Positions 17,921-27,440 of a DNA stretch of 64,000 bases are shown piece after piece. The translations under genes and the position numbers were made by a program. The stretch spans positions 1,240,001 through 1,304,000 of the forward strand of contig NZ_AP019720.1 in NCBI RefSeq assembly GCF_006739205.1, read 5' to 3'. Origin of the DNA: Streptococcus mutans (GTDB taxonomy: Bacteria; Bacillota; Bacilli; Lactobacillales; Streptococcaceae). Positions within the stretch are counted from its first letter, which is position 1. The number at the start of each line of letters is the position of its first letter. The notes beneath the pieces are model-generated. The model saw only the letters and a program-made list of their open reading frames with translations. It had not been told where the DNA came from and made no database searches.

Positions 17921-19177
17921 ATGAATAAAACAGAAACGCTCAATTGGATTCACTCCTTTAAAGCCAAGGGACGACAAGCTGATTTAAAACGCATGAATTG
18001 GCTCTTGGAAAAATTAGGCAATCCACAAACTACATTTCCTGCTATTCACATTGTTGGAACCAATGGTAAAGGATCTACATGTAGCTATTTACAGCATATT
18101 CTGACAGCATCAGGCTATAAAACGGGAAGCTTTACTTCTCCTTATATTACTCGCTTTAATGAACGTATTGCCATTGACGGGAAGGAAATTTCTGATCAGG
18201 ACTTAAACAAGGTCATTTCGCTTGTCAAACCCATTGTTGAATCGGTAACCGTTGAAACCCAGTATGAAAAAGTCACCGAATTTGAACTCGTCACACTTCT
18301 TATGTTTACCTATTTTGCACAAATCAATCCTGTAGACATTGCCATCATTGAAGCAGGAATCGGTGGACTTAAGGATTCAACAAACGTTTTCAAAGCATTG
18401 GCGGTTGTCTGTCCTTCAATAAGTTTTGATCACCAAGAAAAACTGGGCAATAGTTTAGCACAAATTGCCCGCCAAAAGGTAGGAGTCTTAGATGAAAAGG
18501 TCCCCTTTATTTTTGGCCAAATGACTTCTGCAGTTAAACAAGTATTTTATAAAGAAACCCAATTATTAGGCTGCCCAACTTTTGAATGCAATAAAGACTT
18601 TTCTTTTAAGGAAAATGGCAAAGCTTTTGACTTTATTTATCAAGACTTTTTGATATCAGCTATTCACCTAAAAATGTTAGGACAACATCAAAAAGCTAAT
18701 GCCAGTCTTGCCATTATGACGAGTTTAATTCTAGCTAAGGTATTTCCAAATATTAATTCCAAAACAATAAGGACTGGTCTTCAATCTACCATCTGGCCTG
18801 GACGTTGTGAACTATTACAAACTAATTTGCTGCTTGATGGCGCCCACAATATAGATGCTATTACAAAGCTGATTCAAGTGCTAAAAGACAGCTTTAGAGA
18901 TAAAACCATTCATATTCTCTTTGCCGGGCTCAAACGTAAACCAATCGAAAAAATGTTAGCACAATTAGCTGAATTTGATCTCAGTGTTACGAGCTTTGAT
19001 TTTTTTGAAGCCTTGCCTTTAGAAAATTACCCACTTAGCTATCCAAGAGTTGACAATTGGAAAAATTGGATAACTCAGGCAACAGCCCATTCAGACCATC
19101 TTTATGTTGTAACAGGATCTTTCTACTTCATTTCCCAAGTTCGTAATCACCTAATCGAAAAGACAAGGCTCCAATGA
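17921..19177 (+). CDS. folC: Folylpolyglutamate synthase
   Basis: 418 aa, the usual length. Mur-ligase fold: P-loop HIVGTNGKGSTCSYL with GKGST at 49-53; SFTSPYITRFNERI and CELLQTNLLLDGAHNIDAI near 288-306 are FPGS signatures. It adds glutamates to folates (and may act on dihydropteroate). No other folate genes are adjacent. It is one of few plus-strand genes and faces glutathione reductase, with a shared terminator between them. Confidence 0.93.
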   Translation: MNKTETLNWIHSFKAKGRQADLKRMNWLLEKLGNPQTTFPAIHIVGTNGKGSTCSYLQHILTASGYKTGSFTSPYITRFNERIAIDGKEISDQDLNKVISLVKPIVESVTVETQYEKVTEFELVTLLMFTYFAQINPVDIAIIEAGIGGLKDSTNVFKALAVVCPSISFDHQEKLGNSLAQIARQKVGVLDEKVPFIFGQMTSAVKQVFYKETQLLGCPTFECNKDFSFKENGKAFDFIYQDFLISAIHLKMLGQHQKANASLAIMTSLILAKVFPNINSKTIRTGLQSTIWPGRCELLQTNLLLDGAHNIDAITKLIQVLKDSFRDKTIHILFAGLKRKPIEKMLAQLAEFDLSVTSFDFFEALPLENYPLSYPRVDNWKNWITQATAHSDHLYVVTGSFYFISQVRNHLIEKTRLQ

Positions 19178-19189
19178 ACCTTGTCTTTT
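19158..19189. terminator. Terminator between convergent folC and gor
   Basis: 11-bp perfect stem (AAAAGACAAGG / CCTTGTCTTTT). The folC stop codon lies in the loop. Works in both directions. Confidence 0.85.
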
Positions 19190-19196
19190 ATATATA

Positions 19197-20549
19197 TCAG
19201 CGCATAGTGACAAACTCTTCTGAACCTGTTGGGTGAATGGCAACGGTATTGTCAAAATCAGCCTTAGTTGCTCCCATTTTGATAGCAACCGCAAAACCTT
19301 GAATCATCTCATCAACACCATAACCAATACCATGTAGACCAACAATCTTTTCATCCTCACCTACTGTTACCAACTTCATCTTGCAAGCTTGACGGTGACT
19401 GGTTACTGCCGTATACATTGAAGTAAAAGTTGAACGATAAACGGTGACATTTTCTTCACCATACTGATCTAAAGCCGCCTCTTCAGATAGGCCGATTGAA
19501 CCAATAACTGGATGGCTGAAAATAACGGTAGCAACATCCTTATAATCCATCTTAGCCTGAGGCTTATGGTTAAAAAGGCGTTCAGACAGTTGACGGCCAG
19601 CCTTTACAGCAACTGGTGTTAATTCTAATTTTCCATTGACATCTCCAAGAGCATACAAACCTTCAACATTAGTATTTTCAAATGCATCAGTCGCAATAAA
19701 ACCTCTACTATCTAATGTGACACCAGTCACTTCCAGATTAAAACCTTTTGTATTGGCAGCACGGCCAATTGCCCAAATCAATGTATCAACAGTGTACTCC
19801 TCACCATTTTCCAAAATAAGTGTTAGACTATTATCAGTATTTTTAATCACTTCTTTAGGGACTGAAAAAGTATGAAGATGAGGACCATCCTTTTTCATTT
19901 CGTCCACAAGTGTTCCAACAATTTCCTTATCAAATTTGCGAAGGGGACGATCCCGACGGACAAAAAGATGTGTCTCACTGCCAAGAGCATGCAGAATACC
20001 TGAAATTTCCACAGCAATATAACCAGCACCAACAACTGCTGTCCGTTTAGGAATGGCATCTAACTCAAAGAAGCCATCTGAAGTAATACCATACTCACTA
20101 CCAGGAATATCCGGCAGTAAGGCATGACCACCCGTCGCAATCAAAATATGCGGTGCAGTATAATGTTCCCCAGCTACTTCTACTGTATGAGCATCTACAA
20201 AAGTAGCATAGCCATAAACACGTTCAACACCATTGCTATCAAAACCACGTTCATAAGAATCATGAATACGATCAATATAAGCCTGACGATTTTGCTTCAA
20301 GACATCGAAATGAAAGGCCTGAGTTGTTACATCAAAACCGTAGTCAGCTGCATAATTATTAATGGTTTCTGCTACTTGAGCTCCATACCACATGACTTTC
20401 TTAGGGACACAGCCAACATTAACACAGGTTCCACCGACTTGCTTGCCTTCAAACAGAATCACCTTAGCCCCATGCATAGCCGCGCGGTTAGCAGAGGCAA
20501 TCCCGCCTGAACCACCACCAATAACGATATAATCATATTGTTTAGTCAT
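19197..20549 (-). CDS. gor: Glutathione reductase
   Basis: 450 aa. FAD motif GGGSGG at 11-16, redox-active CVNVGC (Cys42 and Cys47), NADPH Rossmann motif [11 protein letters not shown] near 174-184, and C-terminal HPTGSEEFV with the acid-base His. It reduces glutathione disulfide with NADPH in the cytoplasm. Streptococci have this enzyme (gshR) and use made or imported glutathione against oxidative stress. Monogenic, with its own near-consensus promoter and a terminator shared with folC. Confidence 0.95.
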   Translation of the reverse strand: MTKQYDYIVIGGGSGGIASANRAAMHGAKVILFEGKQVGGTCVNVGCVPKKVMWYGAQVAETINNYAADYGFDVTTQAFHFDVLKQNRQAYIDRIHDSYERGFDSNGVERVYGYATFVDAHTVEVAGEHYTAPHILIATGGHALLPDIPGSEYGITSDGFFELDAIPKRTAVVGAGYIAVEISGILHALGSETHLFVRRDRPLRKFDKEIVGTLVDEMKKDGPHLHTFSVPKEVIKNTDNSLTLILENGEEYTVDTLIWAIGRAANTKGFNLEVTGVTLDSRGFIATDAFENTNVEGLYALGDVNGKLELTPVAVKAGRQLSERLFNHKPQAKMDYKDVATVIFSHPVIGSIGLSEEAALDQYGEENVTVYRSTFTSMYTAVTSHRQACKMKLVTVGEDEKIVGLHGIGYGVDEMIQGFAVAIKMGATKADFDNTVAIHPTGSEEFVTMR

Positions 20550-20583
20550 AAAAATAAAGACTCCTTGTATTAATCATAAATTT

Positions 20584-20612
20584 ACTTTATCACAAAACAC
20601 TTGGACTGACAA
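20584..20612 (-). promoter_or_regulatory. Promoter of gor
   Basis: Minus-strand TTGTCA (20607-20612), 17-bp spacer, TAAAGT (20584-20589). Confidence 0.65.
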
Positions 20613-20681
20613 TTTTTTAATCTGAAAAAACAGAGCAAGCTAACCTATTGCCCAGCAAGCAGGTAAGCCTGTTCTGTTTTC

Positions 20682-21524
20682 TTAAAAGGCAGTTTCATCA
20701 GGATTGCCCTGTGATTTGACATTTTCAATTTTATCAAGCTTTAAGATATCGTCTTCAGTCAAATCAAAATCAAAAATAGCAAGATTCGATAGGATATTCT
20801 TAGGTGTTGCTGATTTAGGCAGGGGTAAGAATCCCTTTTGCAATGACCAACGTAAAGCAATTTGCGCTACTGTTTTATTATACTTATTAGCTAAATCTTG
20901 AGCTGTTTGATTATCGAAAATACTTCCTGTGCCTAGAGGACTGTAAGCTTCCAAGATCATCTCATTTTGTCTGCAGAAAGCAACCAGATCCTCCTGTGAA
21001 CAACCGGGAGCCAAGAGAACCTGATTGACCATTGGCTTGACAGTAGCCACTTCCAGCAAAGGCTCCAAATGATGAATCATAAAATTAGAGACACCGATAG
21101 CACGGACTTTCCCTGCCTGATATAAATCTTCCATTGCCCGCCAAACATTAGCATTTCTTGTCTTCCATGCATCATTTTCACGCAAGGCTTTAGGATTAGG
21201 CCAATGAATAAGCAACAAATCCAGATAATTAAGTTTTAACTTAGCGAGAGATTCTTCAACAGATTGTTTTGCCTCATCGTAGCTATGCTTATCATTCCAA
21301 ATTTTAGTTGTTATAAAAAGCTCTTCTCTCTTTATAGGACTATCAGCAATGGCACGGCCAACACTCACTTCATTACCATAATACTGCGCTGTATCAACAT
21401 GTCTATAGCCAACCTCAAGAGCATAACTAACGCTTTTATAAGCTTCATCCCCATCAGCCAATTTCCAAGTTCCAAAACCAATTTTAGGAATATGAACGCC
21501 GTTTATTAAAGTGTACGCTTCCAT
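20682..21524 (-). CDS. Aldo/keto reductase
   Basis: 280 aa. AKR family: GFGTWKL at the start, DTAQYYGNE with the catalytic Asp44 and Tyr49, Lys near 74 (TTKIWND), LLIHWPNP with the active-site His, and IGVSNF. Matches the 2,5-diketo-gluconate reductase/YvgN-type subfamily, which reduces dicarbonyls such as methylglyoxal with NADPH; substrate here unknown. Good promoter and AGGAGG site upstream. Confidence 0.92.
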   Translation of the reverse strand: MEAYTLINGVHIPKIGFGTWKLADGDEAYKSVSYALEVGYRHVDTAQYYGNEVSVGRAIADSPIKREELFITTKIWNDKHSYDEAKQSVEESLAKLKLNYLDLLLIHWPNPKALRENDAWKTRNANVWRAMEDLYQAGKVRAIGVSNFMIHHLEPLLEVATVKPMVNQVLLAPGCSQEDLVAFCRQNEMILEAYSPLGTGSIFDNQTAQDLANKYNKTVAQIALRWSLQKGFLPLPKSATPKNILSNLAIFDFDLTEDDILKLDKIENVKSQGNPDETAF

Positions 21525-21560
21525 TTTGATACCTCCTCGAAGATTACTATTACGACTTTC

Positions 21561-21589
21561 ATTATAGAAAATCGAATCTTAAAAAGCAA
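21561..21589 (-). promoter_or_regulatory. Promoter of the aldo/keto reductase gene
   Basis: Minus-strand TTGCTT (21584-21589), 17-bp spacer, TATAAT (21561-21566). Confidence 0.75.
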
Positions 21590-21642
21590 GATATAACTGA
21601 CAACAATTGCTATATATAAACGCGCATCTTAGTTTTGTTCTC

Positions 21643-23283
21643 TTAGTCAGGATAAATATAAGTTAATCTTCCCAAATAGGAAGTCGTGGGATCAAACCAT
21701 CCGCGAAAATTGGAAATATATTGTTGATTCTTATAATTAGCTTCTTTCACTTGAATACGGTTATTACTCTCAACGTGGGTAACGTAAGCAACATGGCCAT
21801 AACCACCATCACTCCAACAAGCAATAGCACCAACTTTAGGAACAGTTCCTATTTTGAATCCCTTAACAGCTACAGTACTTGCCCACTGCCCGCCATTGCC
21901 AAGCCAATTAGGTATCCAAGGAGCCAATTCTTTCACTCCCCAAGTACACTGACCAACTGGATAAGTATTTTTTTCATTCATATAGGCTGTTATTCTTACT
22001 GCAGAAGGTTGATAATGGACAATCTGATTGAGCTGCTGATTAGCCAAAACATGTCCGCTAGTCGTGCCATCATTATAATGAACATAAACATGGACATTGT
22101 AGCTTCCTGTTTGATTGCCATGCTTTTGAACATCGGCAGTAATTGCAGCCTTTCCATTTGCTAGCTGTTTAGCTTCATACCAATAAAGATTAGCTTGATT
22201 AGCATCAGACCAAACAGCAGCACTGATTGATTGTATCGCTTTTGAATTATCTGTTTCAGCTACAGTCACATCAAACGTTCCTTTGTTAATATTATAATGA
22301 TCAATAGTTACCTGAGGATCTTCATAGTTAATAATAGACGGAACATTAAAATGAGTTTCTCCTAGACCATCCAGTTTCTTGCTTAATTGGCTATCGCCAT
22401 AAATATGAGCTTGATAGCTGCCTAATTCAAAACGATGTGCCTTTAAATAAACAGTTGTTTTAAATATACCATCAGCCACTTTTGTTGCCTGATACCATTT
22501 CAAATCGTCTTGGCCATTTTGTTCACTCCACACAGGAATGGATACTGAACTGATATAAGGGGGGACATTATTAACAACAACATCATAACTGGTATCATTT
22601 ATTTTATCAATCTGAATCTTGACTTTCGGTTTAGGAATATCAATATCTTGAGCACTAATTGGTATCATCTTACCATTTTGCTTAAGGTAAGTATGAACAT
22701 GGTAAGTTCCATAACCTTTATGATTAGCATAGCCAGCCAAAGTATTCCCGTCAGCATCTGCCGTGTACCAATGAAGATCATCTTGACCATTCTCAGCCGA
22801 CCAAACTGCTGAAAAAAGTTGATCCGCTGCACCAGGTTTCAGCTTAGAAAATAGTTGAAGGCCACCTTGTTTTAAGGATAATTGCGGTGCAGATAAGGAT
22901 AATTTTCGTTTCCCCAAATCAACCCCGACTCGATTACCATCTGTATAGGTAATATAAGCATGCGCAATATAAGAGCCTACCTTACTGCCATGATTCTCAG
23001 CATTAAAATGAACTGTCAATTGATTGCTCCCATCATTACTGGCATGATACCATTTCAAATCATCCTGCCCATTTTCTTCAGACCAAATCGCAACATCTAT
23101 CGATTGAATAGTTTTTCCGTTGGCTGCCTGTACAGCGTTGACATCAAAAGTTCCAGCCTGTTCATTATAATGGCTAATCGTCACCTGATTATCCTCTGTA
23201 TCTGCTGCCGTATAAGAACTAACAGCCAGCATTCCTAAAATACTGCTTGCAAAAAGTGCCACTTTAAGTTTTCTCATTCTCAA
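21643..23283 (-). CDS. lytF: Secreted CHAP-domain murein hydrolase with four Bsp-type repeats (competence lysin)
   Basis: 546 aa. Signal peptide (about 1-27, ending SYTAAD), then four repeats of about 90 residues, each with a VWSxxNGQDDLxWY-like core followed by a GSYxxHxY stretch (GBS Bsp-like repeat). The C-terminal CHAP domain has catalytic Cys near 446 (GQCTWG) and His near 497 (GHVAYVTHV). The fourth repeat has lost the NGQDD core (NQANLYW). This matches the S. mutans competence autolysin LytF/CrfP as I recall it, and a SigX box lies just upstream. The start may be TTG at 23283, better spaced from AAAGGAG, or ATG at 23277. Confidence 0.85.
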   Translation of the reverse strand: MRMRKLKVALFASSILGMLAVSSYTAADTEDNQVTISHYNEQAGTFDVNAVQAANGKTIQSIDVAIWSEENGQDDLKWYHASNDGSNQLTVHFNAENHGSKVGSYIAHAYITYTDGNRVGVDLGKRKLSLSAPQLSLKQGGLQLFSKLKPGAADQLFSAVWSAENGQDDLHWYTADADGNTLAGYANHKGYGTYHVHTYLKQNGKMIPISAQDIDIPKPKVKIQIDKINDTSYDVVVNNVPPYISSVSIPVWSEQNGQDDLKWYQATKVADGIFKTTVYLKAHRFELGSYQAHIYGDSQLSKKLDGLGETHFNVPSIINYEDPQVTIDHYNINKGTFDVTVAETDNSKAIQSISAAVWSDANQANLYWYEAKQLANGKAAITADVQKHGNQTGSYNVHVYVHYNDGTTSGHVLANQQLNQIVHYQPSAVRITAYMNEKNTYPVGQCTWGVKELAPWIPNWLGNGGQWASTVAVKGFKIGTVPKVGAIACWSDGGYGHVAYVTHVESNNRIQVKEANYKNQQYISNFRGWFDPTTSYLGRLTYIYPD

Positions 23284-23316
23284 TCGAAATCTCCTTTATT
23301 CTTTTTTACATCTTAT

Positions 23317-23324
23317 TATTCGGA
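23317..23324 (-). promoter_or_regulatory. SigX (ComX) cin-box upstream of the CHAP lysin
   Basis: Minus-strand TCCGAATA, one base from the streptococcal cin-box consensus TACGAATA, followed downstream by the AAAGGAG site about 20 bp on. A conventional -10 TATAAT at that position is absent, in keeping with alternative-sigma control. Confidence 0.75.
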
Positions 23325-23418
23325 AATAGGATGTGAAATTTTGAAAAAGGAACTATCTATTATATATGTTTTTTAGACTGACTTAAGTAAGACTTTTACA
23401 AATTAATCACAATATAAA

Positions 23419-23466
23419 ATAGAGTTTGCCAATGACGCTAAGATGCAATCATCGAACAAACTCTAT
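23419..23466 (-). terminator. Terminator ending the polysaccharide locus
   Basis: 10-bp stem ATAGAGTTTG / CAAACTCTAT with a 28-base loop, T-rich afterwards on the minus strand, about 20 bp after the sccQ stop. Confidence 0.65.
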
Positions 23467-23482
23467 TGTTGTAAAATAATAG

Positions 23483-25294
23483 TTAATCTCTGTGCCTACC
23501 CATATAATTGCCTACAGTTGACAAAAAGTTTTTTAGCATTCTTGACGAACATAATTTTTCAAAAAGTACTATTCCTCCCATGCACATAAATAGGTTAAAT
23601 AACAGATAAGCTGATGGAGCATAGAAACCATAAATGAAAGAATCCGTATTTGGGTCAATCCATCTTGAAAACAGACTAACAATAAAAAGATTTAGAATCC
23701 CTGTTAGTAATAGAGAAGATAGTATAATTAATTTATTAAGATTATTAGCTGTGAATTGATGTCTAAAACCATCAATAATTAAGATAAAATAAGCAAGAAA
23801 AGACAAGGGAAACATAAAATAGGACACAACCTGATAACATTTGATAAGCTTTTCTTGGAAATTAATATAATAATTTCTTCTTCTAAAAATACTAGCATTT
23901 AATTGCTGATAGTGATTTGAAAGACTAGTTAAATTGACATCATAATCACTGTAGGTCTTTGTGATCCCTACTGCACTTAACTGATCATTAGTTCTAGGCA
24001 AGGAAGTATTTAGCATGCCTTCGTAAGAAATAAGCTCAGTCTCTGTTAAATTAGGATAATCTATATAACCTGATGATAAATTTGTATTATAGAAATGAAA
24101 CATTTTATTCGTCAGATCCAGTGACATGGTCATAGATTGACTAATATCTTTCCAATGGAAGGCACCTGTTTGTGTGGAGAGATAGATACCATCGCGTTTC
24201 TTTAACTTTCCCTTTTGAAAAGCTTCCCCCAGTTCATTTGCTATAGCTTTATAAAGAGCATTGGTTTTTTTGCCATTACCATGATAATAACCCTCTTCTT
24301 CTACACCAAATCGAAAAGCCCATTGAGCAATATCTCCTTTAATATCAGTATTTTTACCAGCCCATAGACCATACGAAGCTAAAACTGTATTTCCTACTGT
24401 TCGTAAACTCGGACTTGCTTTAATAGCTAATTCGAAAGCTTTTCGTGACGCCCAAACAGTACTGTCAGTTGTTTGATTATCTTCAATTTTATAAATGAGA
24501 CTCATAGCTTTTGCTGCAGCTGTATCAGAGCGATCATTAACGCCCCATATGCCATAATAGCTATAGTTAATAGCTGAGACCCAAACATTACTAACAACTA
24601 TACCAATTAAAGGTAATAATACAAGGACACTCCTTAATAAAATTTCATGTAGATCCCTTTTATAAAGAATAACAATTGTTATAATAATTGTTATAGCAGC
24701 AACTAATATAAAAGGTAAAATCCAAATAGAATCTTCCCGCAATGTCCAAAAATACATGATAGAAAAGAAAGCTAAAATAGTCCACGGTAAAAACAAAGAT
24801 AATCTATCGCGACGTCTTATAAAGATAGCAATGTAACTAGATATAATAAGTAACAGAACCCATGGAACCAGTGCATTACGATAAATGCGATAAAAAGCAC
24901 CATGATTGATAGGCGTAAAAATAATAACAAAAAAGATAAGCAACAGTAATTTTTTACTTTTTACTACAGGCTGAATGGCCTTTATAAAACTAAAACTAGA
25001 CAGACTGATTAACAAGCCATAAAGTACGCTATAAGGGATATTTAACAGCTGAGTTAGAGCAAGAAAAAGAGGGTAGCCTACATTTTTAGTCATTGAAATA
25101 TAAGAATAAGTTTTACCCAACCAATTTCCTGAAGCAATTGAAATAGCATTTTTAAGCTGCAGTAAATCATCATAACCTGTATTAGCATCCAACTCCCATG
25201 GAGCACTTCTCAATAAGGCTATTCGAAAAATTCCAATGAAACATAATATAATATAAAATAGAGTACTTTTTTTAATAGTCACATTCTTATTCAA
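23483..25294 (-). CDS. sccQ: Multi-membrane-span GT-C-like glycosyltransferase of the polysaccharide locus
   Basis: 603 aa, about 11-12 membrane segments with a large extracytoplasmic domain (about 260-460). Early acidic motif SAPWELDANTGYDD lies in the first external loop, where GT-C enzymes keep their catalytic Asp. GT-C enzymes take sugars from polyprenyl phosphate carriers outside the membrane; here the donor would be glucose-phosphate-undecaprenol made by the upstream GT2 enzymes. Last gene of the 12-gene locus. The symbol follows the published S. mutans order A-H, M, N, P, Q as I recall it; function is inference. Confidence 0.7.
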   Translation of the reverse strand: MNKNVTIKKSTLFYIILCFIGIFRIALLRSAPWELDANTGYDDLLQLKNAISIASGNWLGKTYSYISMTKNVGYPLFLALTQLLNIPYSVLYGLLISLSSFSFIKAIQPVVKSKKLLLLIFFVIIFTPINHGAFYRIYRNALVPWVLLLIISSYIAIFIRRRDRLSLFLPWTILAFFSIMYFWTLREDSIWILPFILVAAITIIITIVILYKRDLHEILLRSVLVLLPLIGIVVSNVWVSAINYSYYGIWGVNDRSDTAAAKAMSLIYKIEDNQTTDSTVWASRKAFELAIKASPSLRTVGNTVLASYGLWAGKNTDIKGDIAQWAFRFGVEEEGYYHGNGKKTNALYKAIANELGEAFQKGKLKKRDGIYLSTQTGAFHWKDISQSMTMSLDLTNKMFHFYNTNLSSGYIDYPNLTETELISYEGMLNTSLPRTNDQLSAVGITKTYSDYDVNLTSLSNHYQQLNASIFRRRNYYINFQEKLIKCYQVVSYFMFPLSFLAYFILIIDGFRHQFTANNLNKLIILSSLLLTGILNLFIVSLFSRWIDPNTDSFIYGFYAPSAYLLFNLFMCMGGIVLFEKLCSSRMLKNFLSTVGNYMGRHRD

Positions 25295-25427
25295 TTAGAC
25301 CAATCTCCCTCTTTTTTATCTACATAAAATTCTAAAAATTTAAAATGGTGGCTAATAAGCTGAGTTAGATAAAAATTTGAACATTTTTATAATCGCCACA
25401 AATAATACCCAACCCCAGCCCTAAAGA

Positions 25428-26366
25428 CTATTTACGGCCATTACGCTCATAATAGTCATAAATTTTCAGTTCATATTGCATACGATTCTGACGAACAATA
25501 GTATCTAAAATAAAACCTAACGCAAAAGACAAGGCTGCTAAAATCATAAAACCTGTTGCTAAAATAGCTGATGGCATTTTAGCAATAAAGCCTGTTTCTG
25601 CAAATTCCGTCACAACAGGAACACCTACGATAAGACCTAAAATAAAGAAAAATAAAGTCACAAGACTAAAGAATATGAGTGGCTTATAATCTTTAAAGAG
25701 ATTAAAAATCATACAAAGTACTTTAAAACCATCCGAGAAGGTATTCAGTTTAGATTCACTGCCCTCGGGACGATCATGATATGTAATAGGCACTTCGACT
25801 AGTTTAAAACGTTTGTCAAGCGAATGGATTGACAATTCAGTCTCAATCTCGAATCCTGATGATAAGACAGGAAAATTCTTAACAAAGAGACGATTAAAGC
25901 CACGATATCCCGTCATAATATCCTGATAATTTCCTTGGTAAAGGTGATTAACTAAAAGTCGTACTAAATTATTGCCGAAGCCATGAAACCCACGCTTATT
26001 TTCTTCAGCATAAGTCCCATTAGATAGACGATCTCCAATGGTCATATCAGCTTTACCAGAACGTAAAGGATCTAAAAGCTTTTGCACCTCGTCTGCTGGG
26101 TAGGTATCATCTGCATCAACCATGATATAGTAATCTGCATTAATTTCACGAAACATTGAACGAACAACATTTCCCTTTCCTTGACGAGATTCAAAACGAA
26201 CAATCGCACCAGCTTGACGAGCTAATTCATTTGTTCTGTCTTTAGAATTATTATCATAAACATAAATGTCAGCTTCCGGTAAGACTCGCTTAAAATCAGA
26301 GATAACTTTTTGAATAGTAATCTCTTCATTGTAAGCTGGAAGTAATATTGCAATTTTCTCTGTCAT
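25428..26366 (-). CDS. sccP: Polyprenyl-phosphate glycosyltransferase (GtrB/DPMS-like)
   Basis: 312 aa from MTEKIAILLPAYNEEITIQK. GT2 domain with YDNNSKDRT, MVDADDTYPAD (the metal-binding DxD) and MTGYRGFNR, then two C-terminal membrane segments (about 225-295). Such enzymes charge undecaprenyl phosphate with a sugar on the inner face. It is one of two such enzymes in the locus; the other lies one gene upstream. The start is set by the GT2 fold; ten extra upstream residues are unlikely. Glucose as donor sugar is inference. Confidence 0.8.
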   Translation of the reverse strand: MTEKIAILLPAYNEEITIQKVISDFKRVLPEADIYVYDNNSKDRTNELARQAGAIVRFESRQGKGNVVRSMFREINADYYIMVDADDTYPADEVQKLLDPLRSGKADMTIGDRLSNGTYAEENKRGFHGFGNNLVRLLVNHLYQGNYQDIMTGYRGFNRLFVKNFPVLSSGFEIETELSIHSLDKRFKLVEVPITYHDRPEGSESKLNTFSDGFKVLCMIFNLFKDYKPLIFFSLVTLFFFILGLIVGVPVVTEFAETGFIAKMPSAILATGFMILAALSFALGFILDTIVRQNRMQYELKIYDYYERNGRK

Positions 26367-26497
26367 AGTATAAATTCTCACTATTAATATTATCAAGCAA
26401 CAAAATTTAGAATCAACAACAATTAAACATGACTTACTAGTAAATGCTAAGCTCTGGTTTTATAAAGCTATTGATTCTAAATAAATGCCTATAGCCT

Positions 26498-27424
26498 TTA
26501 TCCTTTTTCCTTAACAATATAAACTGGTCTTTTCTTGGTTTCCAAAAAGATTTTAGCAATGTATTTTCCAATAATACCAAGTGACAAAAGCTGTAAACCA
26601 CCTATTAAAAGTATAATAGACACCATACTAGCCCAGCCCGTAACACTGCCCCCAACAGTTAATTTTCGAATGATAATAAATAAAATACTAATGATGGAAA
26701 GTAAAAACGAAATAGCCCCTGTCCATGTTGCCAAGTTAAGCGGTGCTTCAGAAAAGTTAATGAAACCATCCATAGAATAACGTAAAAGAGTCCAAAAACT
26801 CCATGACGTTTTTCCTGCAACACGTTCTCGATTCTCATAAGCTACGTAAGTGACATCAAATCCTACCCAAGAGAAAAGGCCCTTTGAAAACCGGTTGACT
26901 TCGCCTAACTTTAAAATACTATCAACTACCTGACGTGTCATTAAACGAAAGTCACGCGCCCCATCTACCATTTCTGTACTCGAAATTTTATTAATAAGCC
27001 AATAAAATGTTTTCGCAAATAAAGAGCGAATAAAAGGCTCCCCCTTCCGGTCAGCACGTCGAGTACCTACCACATCATAACCTTGTTTTAATTTAGAGTA
27101 CATTTTGATTAACAATTCTGGCGGATCCTGTAAATCAGCGTCCATAACCGTAATAAGATCACCATCTACTGCTTCCAACCCTGCTAAAAGAGCAGCTTCT
27201 TTTCCAAAATTTCGGGAAAAAGAGAGATAATGTACATTTTCAAACCGAGCTGCAGCCTCACGTAAAACTGTTAAAGTCTTATCACTTGAACCATCATTAA
27301 TAAAATAATAATCAAAAAACAGCTCATCAGACATTTGTCTTTCCACTTTTTGTGTTTCTTTTAAAAATGGGTAAATGGTTTCTTCCTCATTATAACAAGG
27401 AATAACTATTGAAAGTTTTTTCAT
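26498..27424 (-). CDS. sccN: Glucosyl-phosphoryl-undecaprenol synthase-like GT2 (GtrB type)
   Basis: 308 aa. GT2 domain with SIVIPCYNEEETIYPF, NDGSSDKTL, SFSRNFGKEAALLAGL and VMDADLQDPPELL; DGARDFRLM and NRFSKGLFSWVGF are GtrB/DPMS family signatures. Two C-terminal membrane segments (about 230-300). Closer to canonical GtrB than its neighbour. In S. mutans SccN is reported to make glucosyl-phosphoryl-undecaprenol for glucose side chains, a result I recall from the literature. Close behind sccM. Confidence 0.85.
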   Translation of the reverse strand: MKKLSIVIPCYNEEETIYPFLKETQKVERQMSDELFFDYYFINDGSSDKTLTVLREAAARFENVHYLSFSRNFGKEAALLAGLEAVDGDLITVMDADLQDPPELLIKMYSKLKQGYDVVGTRRADRKGEPFIRSLFAKTFYWLINKISSTEMVDGARDFRLMTRQVVDSILKLGEVNRFSKGLFSWVGFDVTYVAYENRERVAGKTSWSFWTLLRYSMDGFINFSEAPLNLATWTGAISFLLSIISILFIIIRKLTVGGSVTGWASMVSIILLIGGLQLLSLGIIGKYIAKIFLETKKRPVYIVKEKG

Positions 27425-27440
27425 TTTTCCCCCTTGAAAA

